A DNA stretch of 64,000 nucleotides from Oscillospiraceae bacterium (GCA_015063605.1 SVTV01000002.1:1-64000), one strand, 5' to 3'; shown: positions 8,223-16,914, numbered from the stretch's first letter. Numbers and translations are program-made. Notes: generated from the letters alone by a model not told the origin.

Positions 8223-9029
8223 TTACCTGCCAAGCTCTTCGGCTCTTTTTGTGCAGGCAAGCATAGCCTCTATAACGGCATTTTTGAAGTCATATTTTTC
8301 AAAAACGTCTCTTGCGGCTCTTGTTGTGCCTCCGGGAGACGTGACCATATCGGCAAGCTCCATGGGAGTTTTTCCGCTCTTCATTATCATTTCCGCAGCG
8401 CCCGCAAAGACCGCCGCAGACAAAAATGCTGCCTCCTCCCTTGAGAAGCCCTGACGGTATGCACCCTCGCTCATTGCATCCGCAAGAAGGAAAAGATATG
8501 CGGGGCTGGAGCTTGTAAGGGATATGACACTGTTCATTTTATCCTCGGTCAATGTGAACGCCGTTCCCGAAGCGGAGAAAAAGCTCTTTACTCTTTCAAA
8601 TACATCACAAGGTACATTTTCGCTCGGCGAAAGAGCGCTTACACCCTTACCAACCATAACGGGAGTGTTGGGCATTACACGGATAACGGGACAATTCTCT
8701 CCCATTATATTCCGGATAAAGGAGATGGATATTCCCGCCGCGATAGTCACAAATACCGTCTTACCGCTTTCATATCCGCCTGCCTTGAATTCCTTTAAAA
8801 CATCCTCTATCTGATTGGGCTTTACAGCAAGAAATACGATCTCGCATTTTCCCGCAAGGTCGCCGGGGCTTGTTGTAAAGGATGCCTCGGGGTAGATCTC
8901 CTTTTTGCCCGTGTCTCTGTCACAGATATAAAGCTCCTTTTCGGATACCAATCCATTGCTTATCATGGCGGAAATAATGGCACCGCCCATATTTCCCGCA
9001 CCTATAAATCCTATCATATTAATTAACAT
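8223..9029 (-). CDS. proC: Pyrroline-5-carboxylate reductase
   Basis: 268 residues; reduces pyrroline-5-carboxylate to proline with NAD(P)H, the last step of proline synthesis. The Rossmann start MIGFIGAGNMGGAI, the segment VFLAVKPNQ and the family signature TSPGGTTRAA near the C-terminus are all present, and the length is normal. ATG 9029 is almost on top of AGAAAGG; ATG 9017 (MIGFIG) may be the true start. No proA or proB is nearby. The leader is about 120 nt and foldable. Confidence 0.93.
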   Translation of the reverse strand: MLINMIGFIGAGNMGGAIISAMISNGLVSEKELYICDRDTGKKEIYPEASFTTSPGDLAGKCEIVFLAVKPNQIEDVLKEFKAGGYESGKTVFVTIAAGISISFIRNIMGENCPVIRVMPNTPVMVGKGVSALSPSENVPCDVFERVKSFFSASGTAFTLTEDKMNSVISLTSSSPAYLFLLADAMSEGAYRQGFSREEAAFLSAAVFAGAAEMIMKSGKTPMELADMVTSPGGTTRAARDVFEKYDFKNAVIEAMLACTKRAEELGR

Positions 9030-9150
9030 ACCTTTCTGTCGGTTCTTAATGAAGCCTGACTAAAAACAAATAACCGCCCCGGCAAAAGGTAGCGGTTAAA
9101 TTCTTTAAATTCCAACCTGAGGTCTCACCGTCTGCGGTTGCCTTATTTTC
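9030..9150 (-). promoter_or_regulatory. Structured 5' leader of proC
   Basis: The RNA contains CAACC/GGTTG around an 18-nt inner segment, then AACCGC/GCGGTT around a 14-nt loop followed by a T-rich stretch, which could act as an attenuator. No known riboswitch or T-box signature (such as AGGGTGG) is seen. Confidence 0.4.
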
Positions 9151-9156
9151 ATTTAT

Positions 9157-9185
9157 ATTATACTATCGAATTACGGGAATGTCAA
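9157..9185 (-). promoter_or_regulatory. Sigma-A promoter of proC
   Basis: TTGACA-17-TATAAT on the minus strand, back to back with the promoter of the amidohydrolase. Confidence 0.8.
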
Positions 9186-9215
9186 TACATTTTTCCCGTA
9201 AGGTGTTATTTCCTA

Positions 9216-9244
9216 TTGCAAATTTCAAAACCATATAGTATAAT
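9216..9244 (+). promoter_or_regulatory. Sigma-A promoter of the amidohydrolase leader
   Basis: TTGCAA-17-TATAAT on the plus strand. Transcription would start near 9251, about 230 bases before the start codon. Confidence 0.65.
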
Positions 9245-9250
9245 AATTCT

Positions 9251-9470
9251 GGGGCAGTCTCACTAACGTGAGCCAAGCCCTGAAATTGAACTCGATGAAT
9301 AAAATTCATCGTTTTGGCACCGAAATTACGTAAAATTTCGTACTAAAGCACGCCAAAAACGTTCAAGTTTCATGAATTGCGAATTTCGCAATTCCAAATA
9401 GCGGGTTCCCGTCCCCTATTTTCGAGGGGCATCGCTTAATGCGACGCCCCCATTTATCAAGCTGACGAAA
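9251..9470 (+). ncRNA. Multi-hairpin leader RNA or folded repeat upstream of the amidohydrolase
   Basis: Successive self-complementary segments fill this gap. GGGC..CTCAC/GTGAG..GCCC comes first. Then the arms TGAAATTGAAC and GTTCAAGTTTCA enclose CGATGAAT/ATTCATCG and a CGTTTTGGC/GCCAAAAACG arm with an inner CGAAATT/AATTTCG hairpin, forming a three-way junction. GAATTGCGAA/TTCGCAATTC, CCCCTA/GAGGGG and GGGGCATCGC/GCGACGCCCC follow. A short word from the middle (ATTTCGTACTAAAG) recurs at 10668, so this may be an interspersed repeat rather than a dedicated regulator. Confidence 0.5.
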
Positions 9471-9482
9471 GGAATTATAACC

Positions 9483-10388
9483 ATGAAGCTTTTAAAGAAA
9501 ATAGACATCCACGTTCACTCCACTCCCAAGAGATTCACTCCTCCCATGACAAAGGGTGCGGTAAGCTATGCCGAGCCTCACGAATTGAGAGAGATCTACG
9601 ACAAATTCAACATAGAAAAGGGTCTGCTCCTGCCCAGCGGTTCTTATGCCGCTTGTACTCATGACGTTATATCTATGCGTGAGGCGTACAACCTTGTTAA
9701 AGACTACCCCGATACTCTCGGCTGGTGGTTCTGCAACGTAAATCCCGCATGGGGTAAAAACACCCCCGACTGCGACCTTTCTCACTTTATTCTCTTCTAT
9801 AAGGAAATGGGTGCCAAGGGCGTAGGGGAGGTAACGGAAAATCGCCCCTTTGACGATCCCTTCATAATGAATCTTATGAAGCATTGCGAAGCTTGTGAAA
9901 TGCCCCTTACATTCCATCTGGGCGACAAGGGAAATGATTACGGAATAATAGATTCCATCGGACTTCCCGGTCTCGAATTTGCTTTGAAAACATTCCCCAA
10001 GCTTAAATTCCTCGGCCACTCCCAGAAATTCTGGGCAGAAATAGGCTCCGACGTTACGGAAGAGAACAGAAAAGGATATCCGAGAGGTAAGGTAGGCGAA
10101 GGCGGAAGGATCCCCGAGCTTATGAGAAAGTATCCCAATCTTTACTGCGACCTTTCTGCGGGAAGCGGCTCCAACGCCGTCATGCGCGATCCCGAATTCG
10201 GATACAAATTCATTGAAGAGTTCCAAGACAGATTGTTCTTCGGTACGGACATCTGCTCTCCTCTCAATATAACAAATCCCATGCTCAAGCTTTCCGGATT
10301 CCTTGATGAAGCCGTTTTGAACGGATGTATCTCCTATGATGCATATGCCAAGGTAAGCCGTGAAAACGCATTGGAGCTTCTGAAGTAA
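9483..10388 (+). CDS. Amidohydrolase-family TIM-barrel protein
   Basis: 301 residues similar to the amidohydrolase-2 (metal-dependent decarboxylase/hydrolase) family. The first strand carries KIDIHVHST, a histidine follows in LTFHLGD, another in FLGHSQ, and the distal acidic metal ligand is in LFFGTDICSP. Such enzymes hydrolyse or decarboxylate small cyclic or aromatic substrates; which one cannot be told here. GAAAGGAATTATAACC precedes the ATG. It stands alone behind a long folded leader and is closed by a hairpin. Confidence 0.8.
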   Translation: MKLLKKIDIHVHSTPKRFTPPMTKGAVSYAEPHELREIYDKFNIEKGLLLPSGSYAACTHDVISMREAYNLVKDYPDTLGWWFCNVNPAWGKNTPDCDLSHFILFYKEMGAKGVGEVTENRPFDDPFIMNLMKHCEACEMPLTFHLGDKGNDYGIIDSIGLPGLEFALKTFPKLKFLGHSQKFWAEIGSDVTEENRKGYPRGKVGEGGRIPELMRKYPNLYCDLSAGSGSNAVMRDPEFGYKFIEEFQDRLFFGTDICSPLNITNPMLKLSGFLDEAVLNGCISYDAYAKVSRENALELLK

Positions 10389-10402
10389 TATAATATGTAA
10401 AA

Positions 10403-10441
10403 AAAGAGGCTGTACCACGGTATTGTGATACAACCTCTTTT
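10403..10441 (+). terminator. Terminator of the amidohydrolase gene
   Basis: AAAGAGG and CCTCTTT pair around TGTACCAC/GTGATACA and end in T residues. A near-identical hairpin lies at 10557-10597. Confidence 0.7.
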
Positions 10442-10721
10442 CGTTTGCTTTCTATTGCTTGCTATTGCATTCTATCACAAAAAAGCTTATATGTCAATAG
10501 CAAATATTGTATTTTTTTGTCATCCTCGGTAAAATTCGTGCAACACAAAACAAAAAATAAGAGGCTGTACCACGTTATTGTGATACAACCTCTTTTCTAT
10601 TGCTTTCTATTGCTTTCTATTGCTTTTTCTATTGCGTGCAATAGCAAGGGCAATAGGAAGACACGATATTTCGTACTAAAGTATTTTATTCAAAAAATAT
10701 TTCAAGCTGCATACTCTCATT
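10442..10721. repeat. Intergenic region with second hairpin copy and CTATTGC tandem words
   Basis: The 10403 hairpin is repeated with one changed base at about 10557-10597. Short words of the type CTATTGCTTG/CTATTGCTTT follow each copy, making an approximately 155-base imperfect direct duplication. No gene is seen. Confidence 0.6.
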
Positions 10722-11609
10722 TCAACCCAATTCTCTGTTATAAAGCTTCATAAATTCCTCCTCGGATGTGCCGCCGCAATCTGCGGGCATATCGCCGTAT
10801 CCGGGAGAAGGGCATCCCATGGGACCGCTGTGGTCCGTACCGCCCATTTTATAAAGATTATGTTCTGTGCAGAATCTGTCGAAAAATTCTTCATCATCGG
10901 CACTCAGATCGGGATGGTGTGTCTCAAAGCCCATAATACCCATTTTCACAAGCTCTTCCGCTCTTGCTTCCATTCCTGCGGGATGAGCGATAACGGGAAC
11001 ACCGCCCGCATGTATAACGGTGGATATGACCTCTTCGAGATCGGGAACACCGTCAGCCTTTACAGCTTGTATTTCTTCATAACATTCGCTGGTCTTATCA
11101 ACGGCTTGGGAGAAATTCAATGCCATGAATTCCTTGGCATATTCCTCGGGCTTATATATTCCACGCTCCACCATGAGAGCGAAGACCTGATTGTTGCAAA
11201 GATAGTCGTTATCGGGAAAGCGTTCCGTGACCTCTTTCCATGTAACGCCCTTTCTCAGATTGCCGCACTTCAATCCCCATTCGAAAAGAAGTCTCGTTCT
11301 TTCCGTCTGCATGGGTGATATACGCTTGAAAAGCTTACGCATACGCTCGTTTTCCGTATTGAAATCGAATGCCGCGAGGTGTGCTCCGCCGTAAGGGCTT
11401 TTTGCGGAAAATTCGCATCCCGTAAGGGAAAGAAGCCCCGCTTTCCTTGCGGCTTTTTTCAGAAAATAACAACCTCTTACCGTATCGTGGTCGGTAAGAA
11501 CTACCGCCTTGTGTCCCAAGTCCTTAGCCTTTGAAACGAGCCACTCGGGGGAAAAGTCTCCGTCGGAGAATATGGAATGAAAATGACAATTTGCAAATGA
11601 AACTTTCAT
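10722..11609 (-). CDS. PHP-domain phosphoesterase family protein
   Basis: 295 residues of the polymerase-and-histidinol-phosphatase (PHP) fold. Metal-ligand motifs are NCHFHSIFSDGD near the N-terminus, LTDHDTVRG, a central GCEFSA, VIAHPAGM and a C-terminal GGTDHSGP. Related stand-alone proteins (YciV/RNase AM, nucleoside 3',5'-bisphosphate phosphatases) hydrolyse phosphoesters of nucleotides or short RNA. Whether this is one cannot be fixed by eye. It is monocistronic, with repeats upstream and the duplicated hairpins downstream. Confidence 0.82.
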   Translation of the reverse strand: MKVSFANCHFHSIFSDGDFSPEWLVSKAKDLGHKAVVLTDHDTVRGCYFLKKAARKAGLLSLTGCEFSAKSPYGGAHLAAFDFNTENERMRKLFKRISPMQTERTRLLFEWGLKCGNLRKGVTWKEVTERFPDNDYLCNNQVFALMVERGIYKPEEYAKEFMALNFSQAVDKTSECYEEIQAVKADGVPDLEEVISTVIHAGGVPVIAHPAGMEARAEELVKMGIMGFETHHPDLSADDEEFFDRFCTEHNLYKMGGTDHSGPMGCPSPGYGDMPADCGGTSEEEFMKLYNRELG

Positions 11610-11639
11610 GAGTTACCTGCTGTTATTATAAATTTGTTT

Positions 11640-12366
11640 TTATGCCGAGAACAATTCCTCAACATTTGCAGACCGTCGAGGACGCCGATCCATACAGTTG
11701 TGTCGGGATGTTCGCATCTGCGCAGCCGTGACGGAGGAATTGTTTTTAACTTTCACAACTCTGAGGCTCTCCCTGTGGGGACGAGCATGCAGTAATGCTG
11801 CGCATTACTGCTAAGAGGGTAAATGTGATACCTCTCTTGTAACCCTCTCTGCCATGACATTGTCATGGCATCTCCCCCATAGGGGGAGACTTTGGGTTGT
11901 TTTGAGAAAAAGGACAATTCCTCAGTCAGCCATACGGCTGACAGCTCCGCAGAAACGCTTGCGTTTCTGATTTACACTTAAAGGAGGAAGTTGTTTTGCG
12001 TTAAGAACAATTCCTCCGTCACGGCTACGCCGTGCCACCTCCTTTTACACAAAGGAGGCTTAAACGATCTAACTTCAAGTGAAAATTGATAAATTAGGGT
12101 TATATCTGACATAAATTATATGTGATTTAATAAAAATCTGCACAAACCAAAGGCTCCTTTAGGTGTAATGCAGATGCGAGCATCTGCGGAGCTGTCAGCC
12201 GTATGGCTGACTGAGGAATTGTTTTTGATAACTAATACTTACATCTAACCTCAAGTCAACGCAGTTCAATAGAGATCCGCACAAACCCATGCCTCCTTTG
12301 TGCAAAAGCAAGGTAGGCAGAAACGCAAACGTTTCTGCGGAGGAATCGTTCTTTACGTTAAGTCCC
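11640..12366. repeat. Repeat array 1 (families A and B)
   Basis: This 727-base gap is almost wholly repeat DNA. In order: a short A variant 11651-11743 with unrelated interior; B at 11763-11903 carrying a GCAGTAATGCTGCGCATTAC cassette; a left-arm A fragment near 11920-11980; full A at 12007-12222; and a right-half A at 12240-12350 ending in GAGGAATCGT. No gene is seen. Confidence 0.85.
12007..12222. repeat. Family A repeat, full copy
   Basis: 216 bp from ACAATTCCTC to GAGGAATTGT. The left arm is of CCTCC type with a CACGGC/GCCGTG cassette; the right arm is of CTGAGG type with a CAGCC/GGCTG cassette, so the two tips do not match each other. Confidence 0.85.
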
Positions 12367-13941
12367 TTACCTTATCTTTCTTGCCTCAAGGTAGAATCTC
12401 TTTTCCTCGGGATGACCCATGGAGAAGGTCTTGCGGGGCAGAACGCCGTCATGTATAACGGTCTTGAAAAGCTCATCCTTTCCCATTGCGGGGAGAATGA
12501 AGCCGATGGTATCGTCTTTTTCCGAAGCAAGCTTTCTTACAACGTCCTCACCGTGGATATAATCTATGGAAGCATCCTTATCCTCACCGAGATACTCGTC
12601 AAGCACCGCCTGAAGAGAGCCTACGGAAAGGTTGGAAAGAGGCTTGCCCACATAATAAGTCTTTTCGCCGCCCTTAGTTACTGCCGTAAAGTGCTGACCG
12701 CCGTTGTTTTCCTCTGTAAGAGAGAGCGCGGATGTAAGCTTATCAAGTATTACGGGAATATTACCGCCGAAGATCACTCTGTGTATAGCTTCAAGTTCCA
12801 ACGCATCGCAATGAACGTTTTCCAATTCAACGAGAGCGTATCTTGCGGGATGAGCCAATGCAGCATCCTTGGGAAGAGAGGCTTTTATCTTTTCATAAGA
12901 CGCCTTTGCGGTTGCAAGTGAATGGTTTCCGTCGCCTACGGCGAAAACGAGAGTTCCCATATCGGCAGATGCAAGATATTTATCCTCAAAACGCTTCCTG
13001 TCATAAAGTCCCTTCAATGCGTTTATAACATTTTCCTTTCTGTCACGGTCGAGAAGGTAGCCCGCAACTCTGCCGCCGTCCATCATAAGCTCAAAATCGT
13101 AAAGCTTTTTCATGGAATCAAGCTCAAGGCAGAGAGGCTCGATCACATTTTTCTTATCGTCGTCGATAAGAACGAGAACATGGGGAAGCTCTATGGGAGC
13201 GTTCTTTCTTACCTTCAATCTTGGAGGTATGCGTTCTACCACTGTCTTCTCCGTTGCTCTTATGGGTGTTTGGCTTCCCGGTGTATAATCGTACTTTTCA
13301 AGGTCGATATTACCTATAAGACCGGGACGCACCGTTCCGTCGGCAAATGTCCTTACCGTAAGGATAAATGCATTTCTATACTCCGCGAACACCTCTTTTG
13401 TAAGGTATTCACGCATTTTTTTATGGATATTTACTATTCTTTCCTCGGAATCCGGCTCCTCCAGATATATTTCGGGGAATATAAGCTGAAGAGTGGAGGG
13501 GTAAAGCTCGGTAATATTCTTCACCTCGTCCCAATATTCCGGCTGTGAGGTATATTGATCGCATGCCACCACAGACCACTTGCTCATCTTTTCGGGATCG
13601 GATGAAAAAGCGGGAATGAGGATATCCGCACGGGAAAAGGCGGGAGTTTCCGCAGAGGAAGTCCCTTCGTCATTTTCCTTGCCGTCAAGCTCGCCGTCTA
13701 TAACAGCCTGCATTGCTTTGGAGAGCTGATCGGAGCATGAGGTTTGCTTCATACCGCACGTTATTCCGGAAAAAAGCTCTTTTATCTCTTCCGCTGTCTT
13801 TCCTTCGCAAGCCTTGGATAAGGCTTTAAGATTTCCGTTACATCCGCCGTAAAAGGAAATATTTCTTATAACATTCCCCTTTTCCACGTCAAAGGATATA
13901 ACCTTGGCACATGTACCCGTGGTCTTATATTCAAATCTCAT
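12367..13941 (-). CDS. TSCPD (TIGR03905)-DUF1015 fusion protein
   Basis: 524 residues in two parts. Residues 1 to about 80 match the small TSCPD-domain family TIGR03905 (opening FEYKTTGTCAKVISFDV; cysteines in GGCNGN, GITCGMK and SCSDQL). A serine-rich linker leads to a full DUF1015 domain from about residue 100, with VACDQYTSQPEYWDE, DGGRVAGYLLDRDR and VFAVGDGNHSLATAKA. Both families lack an established function; DUF1015 is often near serine or phosphoglycerate metabolism genes. ATG 13941 with AAGGAG is preferred over the track start 13989. It is the third gene of a minus-strand operon after AlaX. Confidence 0.85.
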   Translation of the reverse strand: MRFEYKTTGTCAKVISFDVEKGNVIRNISFYGGCNGNLKALSKACEGKTAEEIKELFSGITCGMKQTSCSDQLSKAMQAVIDGELDGKENDEGTSSAETPAFSRADILIPAFSSDPEKMSKWSVVACDQYTSQPEYWDEVKNITELYPSTLQLIFPEIYLEEPDSEERIVNIHKKMREYLTKEVFAEYRNAFILTVRTFADGTVRPGLIGNIDLEKYDYTPGSQTPIRATEKTVVERIPPRLKVRKNAPIELPHVLVLIDDDKKNVIEPLCLELDSMKKLYDFELMMDGGRVAGYLLDRDRKENVINALKGLYDRKRFEDKYLASADMGTLVFAVGDGNHSLATAKASYEKIKASLPKDAALAHPARYALVELENVHCDALELEAIHRVIFGGNIPVILDKLTSALSLTEENNGGQHFTAVTKGGEKTYYVGKPLSNLSVGSLQAVLDEYLGEDKDASIDYIHGEDVVRKLASEKDDTIGFILPAMGKDELFKTVIHDGVLPRKTFSMGHPEEKRFYLEARKIR

Positions 13942-13985
13942 TATATCAGCTCCTTTTTTAAAATTTGTTTTATGTTGAGGACGAT
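13942..13985. repeat. Possible remnant of repeat linker between AlaX and DUF1015 genes
   Basis: The short gap contains TTTGTTTTATGTTGAGGAC followed by GATTC, which resembles the linker that precedes family A elements elsewhere (for example GTTGTTTTATGTTGAGAAC at 54150). It may be a scar. Confidence 0.35.
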
Positions 13986-15215
13986 TCAAAGCAATTCCTT
14001 AAACTTCTTTACCCCGTCATTGAAGCTTCCGTCATACAATGCGGTAGCGCGGGCAAAATCGCTTTTACCGCCGCCCTTACCGCCGAAGGCTTCATTCGCT
14101 TTCATGCAAAGTGCTTTGCAGTCAATTTGGGGATTCCCGCCCTTTGCGAATATATATCCTATTCTGTCCTCGGAGGTCTTATAAAATACGGCTCTTCCGA
14201 AATGTGCAAAAGTGCCTTTTACGGGCATTTTCGCAATAAGCTCCGCTTCCGCCGCTCCCAAAATATCGGAAGCGCAGAAAAGGATACCGTTTATTTCCTC
14301 CGAGCTCTTTTCCAATGATAAAGCCAAGGCTCTTGACTTCTCCGAAAGCTCCCTTTTCATATCGGCAAGCTTCTTTTCCATACCTTCTACAGCGGAAAGA
14401 ATGTCGTTCTGCTTTGCGGAGAGCTTACCGCTCAAGGATGATATTATCTCCGACTTTGCTCTGTAGTCCTCGAGAGCACGTGTACCGCAAAGGAAATAAA
14501 CACGTGTACCGCCTCTTAAGCGTTCGGATGAAATTATCTTTACCGCCCCTATCTCCCCTGTGTTCTCCACATGGAGACCGCAGCAGGTACAGGAATCATT
14601 ATCCTCCACGAATACAACTCTCATACTGCCGTGAAGCTTTTCCGTGCGCTTTCTTAATTCCATGGAGTCTGTTTCCTCCTCGGAATACGTACGGTCGTAT
14701 ACCCGCTTGTTTTTCATTACGGCTTCATTGACATCCTTCTCGCATTCAATAAGCTGCTCATACGTAAGAGGAATGTCAAAATCGCAGGTGGAGAATTCCG
14801 AATTCATGTGGAATCCCACATTGACAGCACCGTAAAGCTTTTTCATGCTGTAGGATATCATATGCTCAGCCGTATGCTGACGCATGAAATCCACTCTGCG
14901 GGGGTATACGTCGGGATAAAGCATCACCTTTGTATTTACCGGGGGTATATATACGGAATGTGCATCCCCGTTTTTGGAGGTGCACAGATGGTATATGTTT
15001 CCGTTCTCTTCATAAACATCCGTAACATCAAGCACGTTATCACTTTCGCCGCATATAACGATGCGTCCCGTATCGGAGGGCTGACCGCCTCCGCAGGGAA
15101 AAAAGACGGTTCTGTCGAGAAGTAGAAGTATTCCTTTTTCGCTTTCGGCGGCACTTATAACGACCGCCTGTGCATTGTCAAGATATTGGCTCGTATAATA
15201 AAGCCGCTCAGTCAT
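13986..15215 (-). CDS. AlaX-like alanyl-tRNA editing protein
   Basis: 409 residues related to the editing half of alanyl-tRNA synthetase, which removes serine or glycine mischarged onto tRNA-Ala. Motifs are FFPCGGGQPSDTG, the zinc-ligand HTAEHM, CTCCGLHVENTGEIG with the second pair of zinc ligands, a coiled middle segment, and a C-terminal DHHA1 domain ending in GGKGGGKSDFARA. The long AlaX-L layout fits. ATG 15215 overlaps the stop of the upstream small gene by eight bases; the track start 15260 lies inside that gene. Confidence 0.9.
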   Translation of the reverse strand: MTERLYYTSQYLDNAQAVVISAAESEKGILLLLDRTVFFPCGGGQPSDTGRIVICGESDNVLDVTDVYEENGNIYHLCTSKNGDAHSVYIPPVNTKVMLYPDVYPRRVDFMRQHTAEHMISYSMKKLYGAVNVGFHMNSEFSTCDFDIPLTYEQLIECEKDVNEAVMKNKRVYDRTYSEEETDSMELRKRTEKLHGSMRVVFVEDNDSCTCCGLHVENTGEIGAVKIISSERLRGGTRVYFLCGTRALEDYRAKSEIISSLSGKLSAKQNDILSAVEGMEKKLADMKRELSEKSRALALSLEKSSEEINGILFCASDILGAAEAELIAKMPVKGTFAHFGRAVFYKTSEDRIGYIFAKGGNPQIDCKALCMKANEAFGGKGGGKSDFARATALYDGSFNDGVKKFKELL

Positions 15216-15441
15216 TGTCCGCAGTCTTTTCTGTAACCGTACCGTCTTCAAGAACCTCAAGATCGTTTACGAGAGCATAAAGCTTGGATATGGATTTTAC
15301 AAAGCTCTTATCCTTCTTCAATCTGTCGAGTCTTCCGAAATTGCATATGGTGCTGTGGCGTGTAACGCCCTTCTCATCACGGTAGGACTCAACTACCTTT
15401 ACGTAACAATAATCCTTGATCTGTGTAAGCTTAACAAACAT
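15208..15441 (-). CDS. Small protein like the N-terminus of IS1634-type transposases
   Basis: 77 residues. The pattern MFVKLTQIKDYCYVKVVESY, then RHSTICNFGRLDRL, is that of the N-terminal domain of IS1634/IS4-like transposases, but the catalytic part is absent and the reading frame stops cleanly. AAGGAAG precedes the ATG and a good promoter lies upstream. The stop overlaps the AlaX start, so it looks like a genuine first gene of an operon rather than debris. Its function is unknown. Confidence 0.7.
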   Translation of the reverse strand: MFVKLTQIKDYCYVKVVESYRDEKGVTRHSTICNFGRLDRLKKDKSFVKSISKLYALVNDLEVLEDGTVTEKTADND

Positions 15442-15526
15442 TTTAAGTCTTCCTTTTCATAAAATTATTCTTTAATATTCATCGGTATGCCGTCAATAAA
15501 CAACGCACACGGCATCATGCTCTGAT

Positions 15527-15555
15527 ATTATACCACACGAAAAAGATTTTTTCAA
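15527..15555 (-). promoter_or_regulatory. Sigma-A promoter of the small protein-AlaX-DUF1015 operon
   Basis: TTGAAA-17-TATAAT on the minus strand. An ATGCCGT/ACGGCAT hairpin follows in the leader (15486-15517). Confidence 0.65.
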
Positions 15556-15799
15556 TAACTTTTTTAAAAAAGTTTAAAAAATTTGACTTTTTACTTAAAT
15601 AATCCGCAAAATTCTCCGTAAAGCCCTGTGATGCTTTTATCCGAGTTCATAATTCTGTAAAAAAATTACACATAAAAATTAAATATATATTTTGTTTTGC
15701 CACTGTACAAATTCTGCAATATATGATATAATAGTATATAATAGTTATAATACTGTCATATTGTATGCTTTAATTTTTTACATTCGGAGGACTTAAATC
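15556..15799. other. AT-rich upstream region of the exopolysaccharide module
   Basis: No gene is seen. A TATAAT at 15727-15732 with a weak TGTACA 17 bases upstream is the best promoter candidate for the 15800 operon. The region is a divergent promoter zone. Confidence 0.4.
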
Positions 15800-16084
15800 A
15801 TGGCTAAGCGCAGCTTAATAATGCTGTTTGTAATACTGATGATATCGTCTGTGTTTTCTGTTGGTGTTATTGCCACAGGCGAGGGAAACGAAGCAACAGG
15901 TGAAGCGGCATTGAAGTCAAGCGACCCCGACGAGGCGGTCAAGGAAATATTCACGGAAGCCGATGAAACTTATGTTAAGTCGACATATGATAAATTGGGT
16001 TGGATATTGTGGATACTTTTGGGTGCCATTTTTATGACAGCCGTAATAATAATATCAAAATGGATCGGAGGTAAGATCCGCTGA
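15800..16084 (+). CDS. Small secreted membrane-anchored protein at head of EPS module
   Basis: 94 residues: a signal peptide (about 1-25, ending near GVIATGE), an acidic extracellular segment and a C-terminal membrane helix (about 70-89) followed by KWIGGKIR. GGAGGAC gives a strong ribosome-binding site. I recognise no family. Its place directly before the chain-length regulator and tyrosine kinase suggests an accessory role in the same envelope complex. Confidence 0.65.
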   Translation: MAKRSLIMLFVILMISSVFSVGVIATGEGNEATGEAALKSSDPDEAVKEIFTEADETYVKSTYDKLGWILWILLGAIFMTAVIIISKWIGGKIR

Positions 16085-16154
16085 TTATTCAATAAAGTGT
16101 TTTTGAAACTCGGTATAATGTAAAAGTATCAAAAATACACGGATCACACGAAAC

Positions 16155-16886
16155 ATGCAAACAGAAATCGGAACTGAAATATCCTTGAAGGATATTTTCC
16201 AACTGATACGAAAAAATCTTATCGGTATAGTAATATTCATGGAGTGCGTTATAATCGTAGTTTCCCTTTTTACTTTTTTGTTTATGGAAGATCAGTTTAC
16301 CTCTTCGGTAGTATTTTCCGTTGTAACAAAGAGCGAGGAAAACCCTGATGCCGCAATATCCTCGGGTGCACTCAGCGCCAACCTCCAGCTTGTTAACGAC
16401 TATAAGATAATAGTCAACAGCCGTACCGTAAAGGAAGCTGCAGCGGCAAGATTGGGACTTGAAGATCTCAAGGGATACTCTATATCGGTCAACTCCGAAG
16501 GAACGTCCTCCAGAGGTATCAACATAACCGTTACAGGTCCTTCTGCATATATGGTTGCAAACATTGCAAATAACCTTTACCTTGAATTTAAAGAACAGGT
16601 TTACCGTCTTCTTAAGGTCGAAAATGTTGCAGTTATTGATTCCGCAATAGTTCCCGAGTCTCCCTCCGCTCCCGGAAGAGAAAAAATAATACTTCTCGGT
16701 GCAATAGTAGGTGTTGTTCTTGCAATAGCATTTGTTATAGTAAGAGATATTCTCGATACCACAGTAAAAACTGCTGAAGATGTTGAAAAACAGCTCGGTC
16801 TTGCCGTGCTTGCGCAGATACCCAAGGTAGAAGAAGAAAATTCGACATCTGACAAAAAAAACAAGAGAGGAGTCAAAGCCGAATAA
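16155..16886 (+). CDS. cpsC: Wzz/CpsC-type polysaccharide chain-length regulator (kinase activator)
   Basis: 243 residues with two membrane helices (about 21-41 and 175-197) bracketing an extracellular Wzz domain. The Pro-rich segment ESPSAPGREK sits before helix 2, as in the family. A cytoplasmic tail follows, which in CpsC/CapA/YwqC-type proteins activates the partner tyrosine kinase. The kinase gene follows 28 bases later. The ribosome-binding site is weak. It acts at the membrane, controlling polymer length or export. Confidence 0.88.
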   Translation: MQTEIGTEISLKDIFQLIRKNLIGIVIFMECVIIVVSLFTFLFMEDQFTSSVVFSVVTKSEENPDAAISSGALSANLQLVNDYKIIVNSRTVKEAAAARLGLEDLKGYSISVNSEGTSSRGINITVTGPSAYMVANIANNLYLEFKEQVYRLLKVENVAVIDSAIVPESPSAPGREKIILLGAIVGVVLAIAFVIVRDILDTTVKTAEDVEKQLGLAVLAQIPKVEEENSTSDKKNKRGVKAE

Positions 16887-16914
16887 TATTTTTCGGACGT
16901 AAACGGTCTAAGTT

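Noticed and set aside
9030-9150. T-box leader for proC
   Set aside because: No AGGGTGG T-box motif and no specifier-loop arrangement.
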